NCBI RefSeq assembly: GCF_004514475.2
Contig: NZ_MYFO02000021.1
Location: 1 to 64,000, forward strand
Length of the DNA stretch: 64,000 nt
Source: Paenibacillus athensensis
GTDB lineage: Bacteria > Bacillota > Bacilli > Paenibacillales > NBRC-103111
Reading direction: 5' to 3'
In this document: positions 38,446-46,854 of the stretch, one piece after another
How the letters are laid out: every line of letters begins with the position of its first letter
Numbering within the stretch: the first letter of the stretch is position 1
Notes under the pieces: model-generated
Databases searched by the model: none
What the model was told of the DNA's origin: nothing
The model's input: only the letters and a program-made list of their open reading frames with translations
Translations under genes and position numbers: made by a program

Positions 38446-38489
38446 AAGAGGGCGCCCTTTCCTGCGAAAGCGGCCCCCTCTATTTTTTC
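38446..38489. terminator. terminator between the 66-aa gene and ctc (stronger on plus strand)
   Basis: A long stem AGAGGGCGCCCTTTC / GAAAGCGGCCCCCTCT with the loop CTGC. On the plus strand it is followed by ATTTTTTC, a good intrinsic terminator for the 66-aa gene. On the minus strand it follows the ctc stop by 20 nt and ends in TTTACAT, so it may act there too. Confidence 0.88.
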
Positions 38490-38509
38490 ATGTTCCCGGT
38501 TGTGTGCGT

Positions 38510-39163
38510 TTACACGGTTTCCTCTGCAGCTACCTCGTCTGCAGTTGCACCATTTTTCTCGGCGGATACCTCGCCTTTGGCTTCCTGCTCGGCAGACTCC
38601 TCGGCCACAGCTTCTTTTTGCGGCGCCAAAATCGTCACGACCAGCTCGTTGGGGTCCGACTTGACTTCAATCTCCGCCGGCACGCTCAAGTGCGATACGA
38701 GCAGGTTCTCGCCAAGCCCCAGCTCGCTGACATCGACGCGAATCGAGCCCGGGATATGCTGCGGCAAGCAGCGGATCTCCAGCTCATGCAGCTGCACCTG
38801 CACAATACCGCCCTCTTGCGCGCCTTTGGCTTCGCCGACAAACTCCAAAGCCACCACCGTTTTCACCGGCTCGTCCATATTGATTTGATGAAAATCGACG
38901 TGCAGCAGCGTGCGACTGACTTTGTCGCGCTGCAACTCGTTGATCATGACCGGCTGCTTCTCGCCGCCCGGAAGCTCCATTTCAATGATCGCGTGCGGAT
39001 TGCGGCGAAGCAGCTGCAGCAGCTCCTTGGTGTCAATGGCAATGGCCGTATTGCCGACCTTTTTCCCATAGACCACGCCCGGCACCTGTCCGTTCGCGCG
39101 CAGCTGCTTGATCTCGGATTGGGTGATATCGTTACGCGCCTCAGCTTTTAATTTCAGCACCAT
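38510..39163 (-). CDS. ctc: 50S ribosomal protein L25, general stress form (Ctc)
   Basis: 5S rRNA-binding protein of the long L25/Ctc class. The 217-residue protein has the N-terminal L25 domain (LKAEARNDITQSEIKQLR, NGQVPGVVYGKK), the TL5-type C-terminal domain (GIVQVQLHELEIRCLPQHIP) and an acidic Glu/Ala tail from about 183. In B. subtilis ctc is a sigma-B stress gene following prs; here it follows glmU directly, since prs is absent. No sigma-B promoter was recognised. ATG preceded by GGAGG. Confidence 0.96.
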   Translation of the reverse strand: MVLKLKAEARNDITQSEIKQLRANGQVPGVVYGKKVGNTAIAIDTKELLQLLRRNPHAIIEMELPGGEKQPVMINELQRDKVSRTLLHVDFHQINMDEPVKTVVALEFVGEAKGAQEGGIVQVQLHELEIRCLPQHIPGSIRVDVSELGLGENLLVSHLSVPAEIEVKSDPNELVVTILAPQKEAVAEESAEQEAKGEVSAEKNGATADEVAAEETV

Positions 39164-39236
39164 AAAAAAAGAACCTCCTAAGAATGAGTTAACCGCTACT
39201 AGACAGTTTGCCCATTCTGAAGAAGTTCATCCTGAA

Positions 39237-40631
39237 TTACCCTTTATTGTTCTTGCGCTTCTGCATACGCGACTTGATTTTCTCGGCATAGCCGGGTTTA
39301 TTCGTCTGCCGCTCGCGGGCAATCGCCAGATCGCCGTCCTCGACAGCGTGCGTAATCGTCGAGCCCGCTACCACATAAGCGCCCTTGCCAATCGTCACCG
39401 GAGCGATCAGGTTGACGTTGCTGCCGACAAACGCGTCGTCCCCGATTTCCGTCACGCTTTTATTGAAGCCGTCGTAGTTCACCGTGATGGCCCCGCAACC
39501 AATATTCACATTCTTGCCGACAATCGCGTCCCCGACGTAGCTAAGGTGCGACACCTTGGAGCCTTCGTCGAGCGAGGCGTTTTTGATCTCGACAAAATCG
39601 CCGATCTTGACGCTTTTCCCAATCCGCGCACCAGGGCGCAGATACGCAAACGGGCCGATCGCCGCTTTATCGTCGACGAACGCGTCATGGACCACCGACA
39701 TCTTGATCTGCACGCCGTCGCGTACCGTCGAGTCGGTGATCTCCGTCTGCGGCCCGATCACGCAGCCGCTGCCGACAATCGTGCGTCCGCGCAGCGACGT
39801 GCCCGGCAGCAGCACCGTATCCTCGCCGATCATCACGCCGGCTTCGATGTAGGTGCTGGCCGGGTCGACGATCGTCACGCCGCCGAGCATATGCCCGCGA
39901 TTCGTGCGCTCGCGGAACAATCGCTCCGCTTCCGCCAGCGCGACGCGGTCGTTCACGCCGATCGACTCTGCCGGATCGGCCATGCAATAGCCCTGGACGA
40001 CTTCGCCGCGTCCAGCCAAAATCCCGATGACATCCGTCAAATAATATTCGTTCTGGGCGTTCTCATTGGTCACCTGAGCCAGCGCCGCGAATAACTTCCG
40101 GTTGTCGAAGCAATACGTGCCCGTGTTGATCTCGGTCACGGCCGCTTCTTCCGCATTGCAGTCCTTCTGCTCGACAATGCGGGCTACAGCGCTGCCATCC
40201 CCGCGGATGATGCGGCCATACCCCTGCGGCGCGTCCAGCCGCGCCGTCAGAATCGTCGCTGCTGCGCCGGACTCCTCGTGCAGCGACAGCATGGCGCGCA
40301 GCGTGTCTTCGGCGATCAGCGGCGTATCGCCGCAGATGACGAGCGTCGTGCCGTCCTCTGCGCCCAGTGCGGGCTCGGCCTGCAGCACCGCATGGCCTGT
40401 GCCGAGCTGCTGAGATTGCAGCGCGTATTCGACGCGGTCGCCGAGATACGCCTGCACCGCTTCCGCCCCGAAGCCGACGACCGCCACCGTCCGCTCCGTC
40501 TCCAGCCGATCCAGCGTATCGACCACGTGTCCGACCATCGGCTTGCCTCCTACCGGATGCAGCACCTTATATAGCTTGGATTTCATTCGTTTGCCCTGAC
40601 CTGCGGCCAGTACAATCGCCAGTAGCTTCAC
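39237..40631 (-). CDS. glmU: bifunctional N-acetylglucosamine-1-phosphate uridyltransferase / glucosamine-1-phosphate acetyltransferase
   Basis: Makes UDP-N-acetylglucosamine for peptidoglycan and wall polymers. The 464-residue protein has an N-terminal uridyltransferase domain with LAAGQGKRMKSKLYKVLHPV and GDTPLI, and a C-terminal left-handed beta-helix acyltransferase with hexapeptide repeats (NIGCGAITVNYDG, IGDDAFVGSNVNLIAPV). I chose GTG at 40631, with AAAGGAG 8 nt upstream; the open frame runs 14 codons further without conservation. B. subtilis name: gcaD. Confidence 0.97.
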   Translation of the reverse strand: MKLLAIVLAAGQGKRMKSKLYKVLHPVGGKPMVGHVVDTLDRLETERTVAVVGFGAEAVQAYLGDRVEYALQSQQLGTGHAVLQAEPALGAEDGTTLVICGDTPLIAEDTLRAMLSLHEESGAAATILTARLDAPQGYGRIIRGDGSAVARIVEQKDCNAEEAAVTEINTGTYCFDNRKLFAALAQVTNENAQNEYYLTDVIGILAGRGEVVQGYCMADPAESIGVNDRVALAEAERLFRERTNRGHMLGGVTIVDPASTYIEAGVMIGEDTVLLPGTSLRGRTIVGSGCVIGPQTEITDSTVRDGVQIKMSVVHDAFVDDKAAIGPFAYLRPGARIGKSVKIGDFVEIKNASLDEGSKVSHLSYVGDAIVGKNVNIGCGAITVNYDGFNKSVTEIGDDAFVGSNVNLIAPVTIGKGAYVVAGSTITHAVEDGDLAIARERQTNKPGYAEKIKSRMQKRKNNKG

Positions 40632-40802
40632 GTTTCCAACTCCTTTGCTTACTCTGTAATCGGCGCAGGGCAAGCAGCCGGCGACAGGTCAGAACGACAA
40701 GCTCTGCAAATCCTGCGCGCCTTGCGAACGCTGCGCTTTTAAACGCTATTCCTGATTCATCCATGAAATGATGTCATCACCCAATATAGCTCAATTGCGG
40801 GC

Positions 40803-40833
40803 AAAAGAAAAGAGAGCCTCGCGGGCTCTCTTT
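40803..40833 (-). terminator. terminator after spoVG
   Basis: Minus strand AAAGAGAGCC-CGCGA-GGCTCTCTTT then TCTTTT, 11 nt past the spoVG stop. Confidence 0.92.
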
Positions 40834-40844
40834 ATTCCACATTA

Positions 40845-41135
<291 letters not shown>

Positions 41136-41170
41136 TCACCACCTTTTTCCATCACTAAGACTTGGGTGTA

Positions 41171-41199
41171 TAATTCCACATTTTAGTGCAAATTCCTTC
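41171..41199 (-). promoter_or_regulatory. sigma-H promoter of spoVG
   Basis: Minus strand GAAGGAATT (consensus RnAGGAWWW), 11-nt spacer, GTGGAATTA (consensus RnnGAATWW). The upstream DNA is very AT-rich, as in the AbrB-bound spoVG region of B. subtilis. Confidence 0.88.
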
Positions 41200-41241
41200 T
41201 TCTTAACGTGAAAATTTCTATTTTTTTATAGTATTTTAATA

Positions 41242-41631
41242 TTATTGTCCCGATTCGACAGGAATCGCTGCAATCAGTTCGATTTCGACAAGCACGTTCC
41301 GCGGCAACCGCGCAACCTCGACCGTCGAACGCGCCGGCTTGTGATCGCCGAAGTAAGAACCGTAGATTTCATTGAGCTCGGCGAATTGCGCCATGTCCTG
41401 CAAAAACACCGTCGCCTTCACCACGTCCGACCAGCCCGCGCCCGCTGCTGCCAGCACGCCATGCAAATTGGCGAACACCTGATGAGCCTGTTCCTTGATG
41501 CCGCCCTCTACGACCTGCCCGTCAAGCCCCAGCGGAATCTGACCGGAGGTGAACAATAAATTCCCCAGCTTGACCGCTTGCGAATAGGGACCTATCGCGG
41601 CCGGAGCCGCATTCGTCGAAATGAATTCCAT
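41242..41631 (-). CDS. ridA: RidA family 2-iminobutanoate/2-iminopropanoate deaminase (YabJ)
   Basis: Hydrolyses reactive enamine/imine intermediates formed by PLP enzymes. The 129-residue protein shows the family motifs [31 protein letters not shown], and [20 protein letters not shown], with the substrate arginine and glutamate. It starts 3 nt after purR, as in B. subtilis, where yabJ is required for full adenine-mediated purR repression. ATG start. Confidence 0.97.
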   Translation of the reverse strand: MEFISTNAAPAAIGPYSQAVKLGNLLFTSGQIPLGLDGQVVEGGIKEQAHQVFANLHGVLAAAGAGWSDVVKATVFLQDMAQFAELNEIYGSYFGDHKPARSTVEVARLPRNVLVEIELIAAIPVESGQ

Positions 41632-41634
41632 TAT

Positions 41635-42468
41635 CTATCGAATCTCCTTCTCGTCAAAATAATTCCCCGGCTCTACCGTAATCTGCTTCGTCTTGGAATC
41701 AACGCCGTACATCCGCGCCAGCGACACGTATTGATCAACCAAATGCTCATCGGCCTCGCAGGATTCCATAAACACGCCAACGCCCTGGACCGAAGCTTTG
41801 AACTCCTTGAGCAAATCCATCATGCCGTGAATCGTGCCTCCAACGTGCATGAAATCGTCAATGATCAGCACCTTCGCTTCTTCCTTGAGCGCCCGGCGAG
41901 CCAGCGACATCGTCTGGATGCGCTTGTTCGAGCCGGATACATAATTGATGCTCACTGCGGAGCCTTCCGTCACCTTGCTGTCGCGGCGTACCACAACCAC
42001 TGGCAGATTCATGTACGTCGCCGTCGCATAGGCCAGCGGAATGCCCTTCGTCTCGACGGTCATAATCACGTCCAGCTCCCGGCCGGCGAAGGCCGAAGCG
42101 AACGTCTTGCCGATTTCGTTCAGATTAAAAGGTTGTCCCATAATATCGGCCATATACAAATAGCCGCCAGGCAGAATCCGCTCCGGCTGCTGCAATTGCT
42201 GACACAGCTGCTGAATGAACTGCAAAGACGCCGCCTTGGGCATCTTAGGGGTAAACTTCACGCCACCGGCCGCTCCGGCCAACGTATGCAGCTCGCCAAG
42301 TCCTTCTTCTTCAAAAACTTCCTTAATAATGGCCAAATCTTCACTGATCGAGGATTTAGCTGAGTTGTAACGCTCGGCAAAAGTCGTTAAAGGAATTAAT
42401 GAGTGCGGGCGAAATAACAAGTACTGCGTCATTTCCACCAGCCGAGCGCTCCTTTTCAACTTTTTCAT
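41635..42468 (-). CDS. purR: purine operon repressor PurR
   Basis: PRPP-responsive repressor of purine biosynthesis genes. The 277-residue protein has the winged-helix N-terminal domain (about 1-74, KRSARLVEMTQYLL, SAKSSISEDLAIIKEVFE). Its C-terminal domain has the phosphoribosyltransferase fold, with the PRPP motif VLIIDDFMHVGGTIHGM. Family length is normal. It heads purR-ridA. B. subtilis PurR binds inverted CGAA repeats; none stands out in the promoter here. Confidence 0.97.
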   Translation of the reverse strand: MKKLKRSARLVEMTQYLLFRPHSLIPLTTFAERYNSAKSSISEDLAIIKEVFEEEGLGELHTLAGAAGGVKFTPKMPKAASLQFIQQLCQQLQQPERILPGGYLYMADIMGQPFNLNEIGKTFASAFAGRELDVIMTVETKGIPLAYATATYMNLPVVVVRRDSKVTEGSAVSINYVSGSNKRIQTMSLARRALKEEAKVLIIDDFMHVGGTIHGMMDLLKEFKASVQGVGVFMESCEADEHLVDQYVSLARMYGVDSKTKQITVEPGNYFDEKEIR

Positions 42469-42503
42469 CGTCCTACCCCCCTAAATCCGAATATTATAAA
42501 GAA

Positions 42504-42533
42504 AATATACCATTTTTATACGTATTTATTCAA
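42504..42533 (-). promoter_or_regulatory. promoter of purR-ridA
   Basis: Minus strand TTGAAT, 18-nt spacer, TATATT, in an AT-rich stretch that contrasts with the GC-rich DNA just upstream. A second candidate -10 (TATAAT) lies nearer the gene. Confidence 0.7.
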
Positions 42534-42578
42534 GCATCACGTGAAAAATATATTCACACCAACCTTACATTGAGCTAA

Positions 42579-42636
42579 CAAAAAAGCCCCCGCGAAGACG
42601 CCCCCTTCGAGCGCCCCCGCAGGAGCTTCGCCGCTT
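42579..42636 (-). terminator. probable terminator after ispE
   Basis: Minus strand GCGAAG...CTTCGC and nested GC-rich arms are followed by GGGGGCTTTTTTG. It lies over 200 nt past the ispE stop, so an extended 3' end is implied. Confidence 0.6.
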
Positions 42637-42852
42637 GGCCCGCCAGCCGTAGCCACGGCCGCGAGCCGACGCTTCTACACCGCTTCGCGAATCCCGAGCG
42701 CAAGCTCCATCCCAACAGCGGCCGGGTATCCGGCTTTGCTGAGTCGCTTTGCAGAGCCGCTTCGCCGAGCTGTTGCGTCGAACAGCTATGTCGAGCCGCA
42801 TGACCATGACCCAACCTGTTACTTGCACGTCATAGAACCGCTGCCGGTTCCA
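42637..42852. other. GC-rich intergenic stretch without a recognised gene
   Basis: Between the ispE stop and its probable terminator. Open frames exist on the minus strand (for example 42565-42828), but they are Arg/Ser/Gly-rich with no family resemblance and no ribosome binding site. I see no gene in it. Confidence 0.6.
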
Positions 42853-43707
42853 TTACGTCAGCATGCGGACCGCGTACACGTCCTTGCAAAAGCCGCGCAG
42901 ACCGTTGTATATCCGCGGCACCTTCGCTTCCTTCGACACCAATCCGAACACCGTAGGGCCGCTGCCCGACATCAGCACGCCGTCTGCACCCAGGCGCTCC
43001 ATACACTCCTTCAGATGACGCACCTCCGGATACAGCTCCAGCGTCACTTCCTCCAGCACATTGCCAAGTCCCTCGCACAGCTTGTCAAAACGCTTGCTGC
43101 GAATGGCCGCGACCACGTCCGCCGTCGACGGATGGCGACGAATCTCCTTCGCCCGCAGCTTGCCGTAAATCTCCGAGGTCGATACATTGATCGGAGGCTT
43201 GGCCAATACGACCCAGCACTGCGGCGGCGATTCGATCGGCTCCAGCTGTTCGCCGCGACCGCGGGCAATCGCCGTCCCTCCGGTTACACAGAACGGCACG
43301 TCCGACCCGAGCTCCGCGCCCAGCTCCTGCAGCTCGCGGCTGGGAATGTTCAGCTCCCACAGGCGGTTCAATCCTCGCAGCGTCGCGGCAGCGTCGCTGC
43401 TGCCGCCGGCCAGCCCGGCGGCGACGGGAATTTTTTTATCCAAATGAATATATACGCCCCGCTTTACCTCATAGCGGTCTTTGATGAGGCGTGCCGCTTG
43501 GAAAGCCAAATTTTTCTCGTCCAACGGGATATAGCCCGCCTGACTGGAGATGATGATCGTATCGCGCGGCAGCTCCTGCATTTCGATGCGGTCTGCAAGA
43601 TCCACCATCGTCATGATCATCTCGACCTCGTGATAACCGTCCGCTCTCTTGTGGAGCACGTCAAGGGACAAATTGATTTTGGCCGGTGCTTTCTCAAAAA
43701 CCTTCAT
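42853..43707 (-). CDS. ispE: 4-diphosphocytidyl-2-C-methyl-D-erythritol kinase
   Basis: GHMP-family kinase of the MEP isoprenoid pathway. The 284-residue protein has [20 protein letters not shown], the ATP loop [20 protein letters not shown] and the C-terminal [14 protein letters not shown] chose the ATG at 43707 with AAGGTG upstream; the ATG 12 codons earlier would precede the ribosome binding site. Same sspF-ispE-purR order as in B. subtilis. Confidence 0.97.
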   Translation of the reverse strand: MKVFEKAPAKINLSLDVLHKRADGYHEVEMIMTMVDLADRIEMQELPRDTIIISSQAGYIPLDEKNLAFQAARLIKDRYEVKRGVYIHLDKKIPVAAGLAGGSSDAAATLRGLNRLWELNIPSRELQELGAELGSDVPFCVTGGTAIARGRGEQLEPIESPPQCWVVLAKPPINVSTSEIYGKLRAKEIRRHPSTADVVAAIRSKRFDKLCEGLGNVLEEVTLELYPEVRHLKECMERLGADGVLMSGSGPTVFGLVSKEAKVPRIYNGLRGFCKDVYAVRMLT

Positions 43708-43805
43708 CGTTTCACCTTCTTTTCGCTCAGTTGCCGTTAGCATATTATAGCAAAAGGTTCAAAGAAATGCGAAGCACATGCAAAAAATCGCCCTGCGGCC
43801 CAAAG

Positions 43806-43838
43806 GAAAAAACGCCCCTTCCTTGACGGAAGAAGCGT
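43806..43838 (-). terminator. terminator after the sspF-type gene
   Basis: Minus strand ACGCTTCTTCC-GTCA-AGGAAGGGGCGT followed by TTTTTTCC, about 80 nt past the stop codon. Confidence 0.85.
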
Positions 43839-43920
43839 AGTCTTCTTGTGTACCACGACCGAGGCGGGACGCGATGCGAGCCGAGCCTTGCAGCAGCTAT
43901 CGGCGCCCTGCGGCATGCTC

Positions 43921-45189
43921 CTACTGAATCGCCACTGGCTGCGACGTATTCGCGCCAGCACTCACGCCGCCGATTCCGTAAGGGAATACCGAGGAACCGC
44001 CAGGAACACCGGGAGGCGCTCCCTCCGAGGCCGACGACGTCGGTAGCAGCGACCACTTCACCGCGTTCGGCGGCTGGGCAGCTGCCGTATGCGCGCCGTA
44101 GACGGAAGGCTCCGGCGGCGAGCTTACTGGCCGCTGTGTTCCGTAGTCTGGCTGCGTCAGGGAGCCAATCTGCGTTGGCGAGCCGTAAGCCGACTGCGTT
44201 GGCGAGCCGTAAGCCGACTGCATTGGCGAACCTGCCTGCGTCTGCGAGCCGTACACAGACTGCGTCGACGAAACCAACGGCGACTGCGAGCCGTAAACCG
44301 ACTGCATCGGCGAACCTGCCTGCGTCTGCGAGCCGTAAGCCGAATGCGTTGGCGATCCAACCTGCGACTGCGAGCCGTATGCAGACTGCGTCGACGAACC
44401 CACCGGCGGCTGCGAGCTGTAAGCCGAATGCGTTGGCGATCCAGCCTGCGTCTGCGAGCCGTACACAGACTGCGTCGACGAACCCAACGGCGACTGCGAG
44501 CCGTAAACCGGCTGCATCGGCGAACCTGCCTGCGACTGCGAGCCGTACGCAGACTGCGTCGACGAACCCACCGACTGCGAGCTGTAAACCGGCTGCATCG
44601 GCGAACCTGCCTGCGTCTGCGAGCCGTACGCAGACTGCGTCGACGAACCCACTGGCGGCTGCGAGCCGTAAACCGGCTGCATCGGCGAACCTGCCTGCGT
44701 CTGCGAGCCGTACGCAGACTGCGTCGACGAACCCACTGGCGGCTGCGAGCTGTAAGCCGGCTGCATCGGCGAACCTGCCTGCGTCTGCGAGCCGTACGCA
44801 GACTGCGTCGACGAACCCACTGGCGGCTGCGAGCTGTAAGCCGATTGTGGCTGCGAGCCGACCTGTGGTTGCGCCCCGTAGACCGGCTGCGCCGTGGCAA
44901 AAGACGGCGTTCCCGCTCCATAGACCGCATGCGATGGTTGTACACCTGTCACTCCAGCTCGATATCCCGCTGCCGACTGCCCGGGCCGCTGCTCTATTGC
45001 CCGCTGTGTCGCATGCTGCTTGACCAAATGCTCTTGGGCAATCTGAATCGCCCGTTTGACCATATTGCCGGCATCCTTAGCCCGAATCGCTTCCCAGCCT
45101 TCCTTTTGTACCACTTCATAAAAGCCAAGATCCTTGGCCAATTCATATTTTAAGCCTTCAGACATTACACCTTGTCTTCTGCGTCCCAT
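43921..45189 (-). CDS. sspF: SspF-type alpha/beta small acid-soluble spore protein fused to a long Tyr/Ser/Gln-rich repeat tail
   Basis: Residues 1-60 match the SspF spore DNA-binding family almost throughout ([43 protein letters not shown]). Such proteins coat and protect spore DNA and are normally about 60-75 residues. Here the frame continues to residue 422. Residues 103-361 are about 18 copies of a 14-residue unit, alternating [14 protein letters not shown] and [14 protein letters not shown] types, with one Tyr per unit and almost no charge. The C-terminal 60 residues are Pro/Gly/Ser/Ala-rich. AGGAGG lies 9 nt before the ATG, a sigma-G promoter is upstream and a terminator downstream. It lies between ispE and veg, exactly where sspF sits in B. 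subtilis. Confidence 0.93.
   Translation of the reverse strand: MGRRRQGVMSEGLKYELAKDLGFYEVVQKEGWEAIRAKDAGNMVKRAIQIAQEHLVKQHATQRAIEQRPGQSAAGYRAGVTGVQPSHAVYGAGTPSFATAQPVYGAQPQVGSQPQSAYSSQPPVGSSTQSAYGSQTQAGSPMQPAYSSQPPVGSSTQSAYGSQTQAGSPMQPVYGSQPPVGSSTQSAYGSQTQAGSPMQPVYSSQSVGSSTQSAYGSQSQAGSPMQPVYGSQSPLGSSTQSVYGSQTQAGSPTHSAYSSQPPVGSSTQSAYGSQSQVGSPTHSAYGSQTQAGSPMQSVYGSQSPLVSSTQSVYGSQTQAGSPMQSAYGSPTQSAYGSPTQIGSLTQPDYGTQRPVSSPPEPSVYGAHTAAAQPPNAVKWSLLPTSSASEGAPPGVPGGSSVFPYGIGGVSAGANTSQPVAIQ
44107..44883 (-). repeat. in-frame 42-bp tandem repeats in the sspF-type gene
   Basis: About 18 imperfect 42-bp units encode the 14-residue repeats, often in 84-bp pairs. One unit is a codon short (residues 201-213) and one is cut to 24 bp (326-333); all keep the frame. 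The repeat period makes two other frames on the plus strand and one on the minus strand open over long stretches; these are by-products. Confidence 0.95.
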
Positions 45190-45223
45190 ACTTCGTCCCT
45201 CCTGCTTCAGATGAAAGTACGAT

Positions 45224-45254
45224 TAGTATGCCGCACCGGCGCTGGCTCCATGCA
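45224..45254 (-). promoter_or_regulatory. sigma-G promoter of the sspF-type gene
   Basis: Minus strand TGCATG, 18-nt spacer, CATACTA: a full match to TGMATR/CATAMTA. It lies about 35 nt before the start codon, so the gene should be expressed in the forespore. Confidence 0.88.
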
Positions 45255-45403
45255 ATCCCTGCGTTCAAGCGGTCTTGGCGCCTCGTCTGCCCCTTCATGC
45301 CTCATCGCGTCGGCAGTCAGGCAGCGAGCCGGGCTCGTCCCTTGCCATCAGCGCACAGCGCTCCGGGCTCTGCCCGCTGCCAAGCGAGATCAGCCCAAAC
45401 AAG

Positions 45404-45428
45404 CAAAAAGCAGACCCTAAGGTCTGCT
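45404..45428 (-). terminator. terminator after veg
   Basis: Minus strand AGCAGACC-TTA-GGGTCTGCT followed by TTTTG, 18 nt past the veg stop. Confidence 0.92.
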
Positions 45429-45446
45429 CATTTATGTATATCTCGC

Positions 45447-45722
45447 CTAATGTTGAATATAGGTGATCCGGACTTGTCCATCATCGTTGCACACAGTGAC
45501 TTCAACGGATTCGGTCAAGATGTCGGCGTAGCTGTAGGACACTCGCTTAAATGCATGCTGTTCTTGGTCTAGCTTCACGATAAAAACAGAAGGGTAGGTT
45601 TCTTCCAAAACACCGGAACGCTCGATAGTCTTTCGGCGACCACCATTTGCTCTCAACATGATCTTTTGCCCGACGTGGGGCTCCATACTGCGTTTGATTT
45701 CCAACAGCGCATTTTTTGCCAT
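45447..45722 (-). CDS. veg: Veg protein
   Basis: A 91-residue DUF1021 protein with [20 protein letters not shown] and [15 protein letters not shown]. In B. subtilis Veg is highly expressed and stimulates biofilm matrix genes by acting against SinR; the mechanism is not settled. The ATG at 45722 is preceded by GAGGTGG. Two tandem consensus promoters give it one of the strongest predicted start regions in the window. Confidence 0.96.
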   Translation of the reverse strand: MAKNALLEIKRSMEPHVGQKIMLRANGGRRKTIERSGVLEETYPSVFIVKLDQEQHAFKRVSYSYADILTESVEVTVCNDDGQVRITYIQH

Positions 45723-45749
45723 TGTCAACTACCACCTCTTTCCTTGTCA

Positions 45750-45778
45750 AGTATAACCGATTCCATCTACATTGTCAA
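45750..45778 (-). promoter_or_regulatory. veg promoter, proximal
   Basis: Minus strand TTGACA, 17-nt spacer, TATACT, about 30 nt from the start codon. Confidence 0.88.
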
Positions 45779-45790
45779 ACAAAGACAAAT

Positions 45791-45820
45791 ATTATATCAG
45801 CACCAGAAACGTATTGTCAA
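45791..45820 (-). promoter_or_regulatory. veg promoter, distal
   Basis: Minus strand TTGACA, 18-nt spacer, TATAAT, both perfect hexamers. The tandem arrangement is like vegI/vegII of B. subtilis. Confidence 0.9.
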
Positions 45821-45898
45821 CGGCATATCTGCCTAATTTTTGTGTGCTTACTCTTTCAGGTTGGCTCCAAAATTCGATATTTATTCACATTTTTTATA

Positions 45899-45924
45899 CA
45901 AAAAAAGCACCTCTCGGTGCTTTT
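45899..45924 (-). terminator. terminator after yabG
   Basis: Minus strand AAAAGCACC-GAGA-GGTGCTTTTTTT, 11 nt past the yabG stop. Confidence 0.93.
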
Positions 45925-45934
45925 CCGCCATGAC

Positions 45935-46801
45935 CTATTGATCGGCATGCACAATACCGGGGACGCCAACCCGGTAACTCCCCTTGGTATCCACGCCTCC
46001 CAGGCCCTCCAGGCCGGTAATCGTCAGATCGACAATATCCAACATCGACACCGTCTTCCGGATCGACGTATAGGATAGCTTTGCCGCAATACATAGCGGA
46101 TCCAGCGCGTGAATCAGCACGCGAGCCGGCGAGCTGGCATAGTTGGCCCCTGCCCGCAGCAGTGCCTCAAAATGCGACTGGCACGCCCCCGCTACCACGA
46201 TCATCGCGTCGCGGCTGCGCTCAAAGTCGCGAGCCGTACGAACCGCGTTGACGAAATGTGTCGAATTCTTGTAGCTGCTCAGGCTGTTCATATCACTGCG
46301 GCGGTGCTTGAGGATCGCATCGTGGCCGGTCACGACGACGATATCCGGGCGAACCTGGGGCAGCAGCCGATACAGCGCATCGGCCATTTGCGGCTCCGGC
46401 ACGTAATAGCCCTCTACCGGCACGCGCAGCTGCCCGTAGAGCTGCATACTCTTACGCAAATAAGCCGGATCTCCGTCTATATGCAGTACTTTTCCCGGTA
46501 CTTCAAAATAGTTCGGAGCGCTGGCTTTCGTTTTATTCATCATCGCGTATTCCTGATTGACCTGCTCCTGTCGCCGGGCATGCAGCAGCCGCTGCAGCGT
46601 CTGGCGAAGCTCCGGGCTTTCGGAGCGCGTGTCCTCCAGCGTGCTGGCCGGACTTGCTGTGGTCAAGTCCGACAGAGGCGCATCCGCAAGCAAACGGTAA
46701 TCGACACCGCGCAGCTCGGCCTTCTGCGAATCCGCGCGTTCGATTCTAAAAATGACGTCGCCGCCATAAGATTTACGGGTTACAAAATCACCTTGCCTCA
46801 T
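45935..46801 (-). CDS. yabG: sporulation-specific peptidase YabG
   Basis: Cysteine-type protease of the mother cell that processes coat proteins (SpoIVA, SafA and others in B. subtilis). The 288-residue protein has the family blocks GDFVTRKSYGGDVIFRI, VLHIDGDPAYLRKS, DIVVVTGHDA, and IVVAGACQSHFEALL with the likely catalytic Cys and His. ATG preceded by GGAGG. A sigma-K-type promoter lies immediately upstream, agreeing with its known late expression. Confidence 0.96.
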   Translation of the reverse strand: MRQGDFVTRKSYGGDVIFRIERADSQKAELRGVDYRLLADAPLSDLTTASPASTLEDTRSESPELRQTLQRLLHARRQEQVNQEYAMMNKTKASAPNYFEVPGKVLHIDGDPAYLRKSMQLYGQLRVPVEGYYVPEPQMADALYRLLPQVRPDIVVVTGHDAILKHRRSDMNSLSSYKNSTHFVNAVRTARDFERSRDAMIVVAGACQSHFEALLRAGANYASSPARVLIHALDPLCIAAKLSYTSIRKTVSMLDIVDLTITGLEGLGGVDTKGSYRVGVPGIVHADQ

Positions 46802-46821
46802 CGCCCAATCCCCTCCTCGAC

Positions 46822-46851
46822 TATCCTATGGCGGGGGTAGGCATTTGGTGC
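46822..46851 (-). promoter_or_regulatory. sigma-K promoter of yabG
   Basis: Minus strand GCACC, 16-nt spacer, CATAGGATA, matching mAC / CATAnnnTA. B. subtilis yabG is sigma-K dependent. Confidence 0.75.
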
Positions 46852-46854
46852 GGC

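Noticed and set aside
42565-42828. Minus-strand frames of 79-87 codons after ispE
   Set aside because: Low-complexity basic products overlapping a probable terminator; no start signals.
43848-45153. Long plus-strand and second minus-strand open frames over the sspF-type repeats
   Set aside because: They arise because 42-bp repeats hold no stop in several frames. They lack ribosome binding sites and promoters, and give Arg/Leu or Ala/Ser strings; the SspF frame has all signals.
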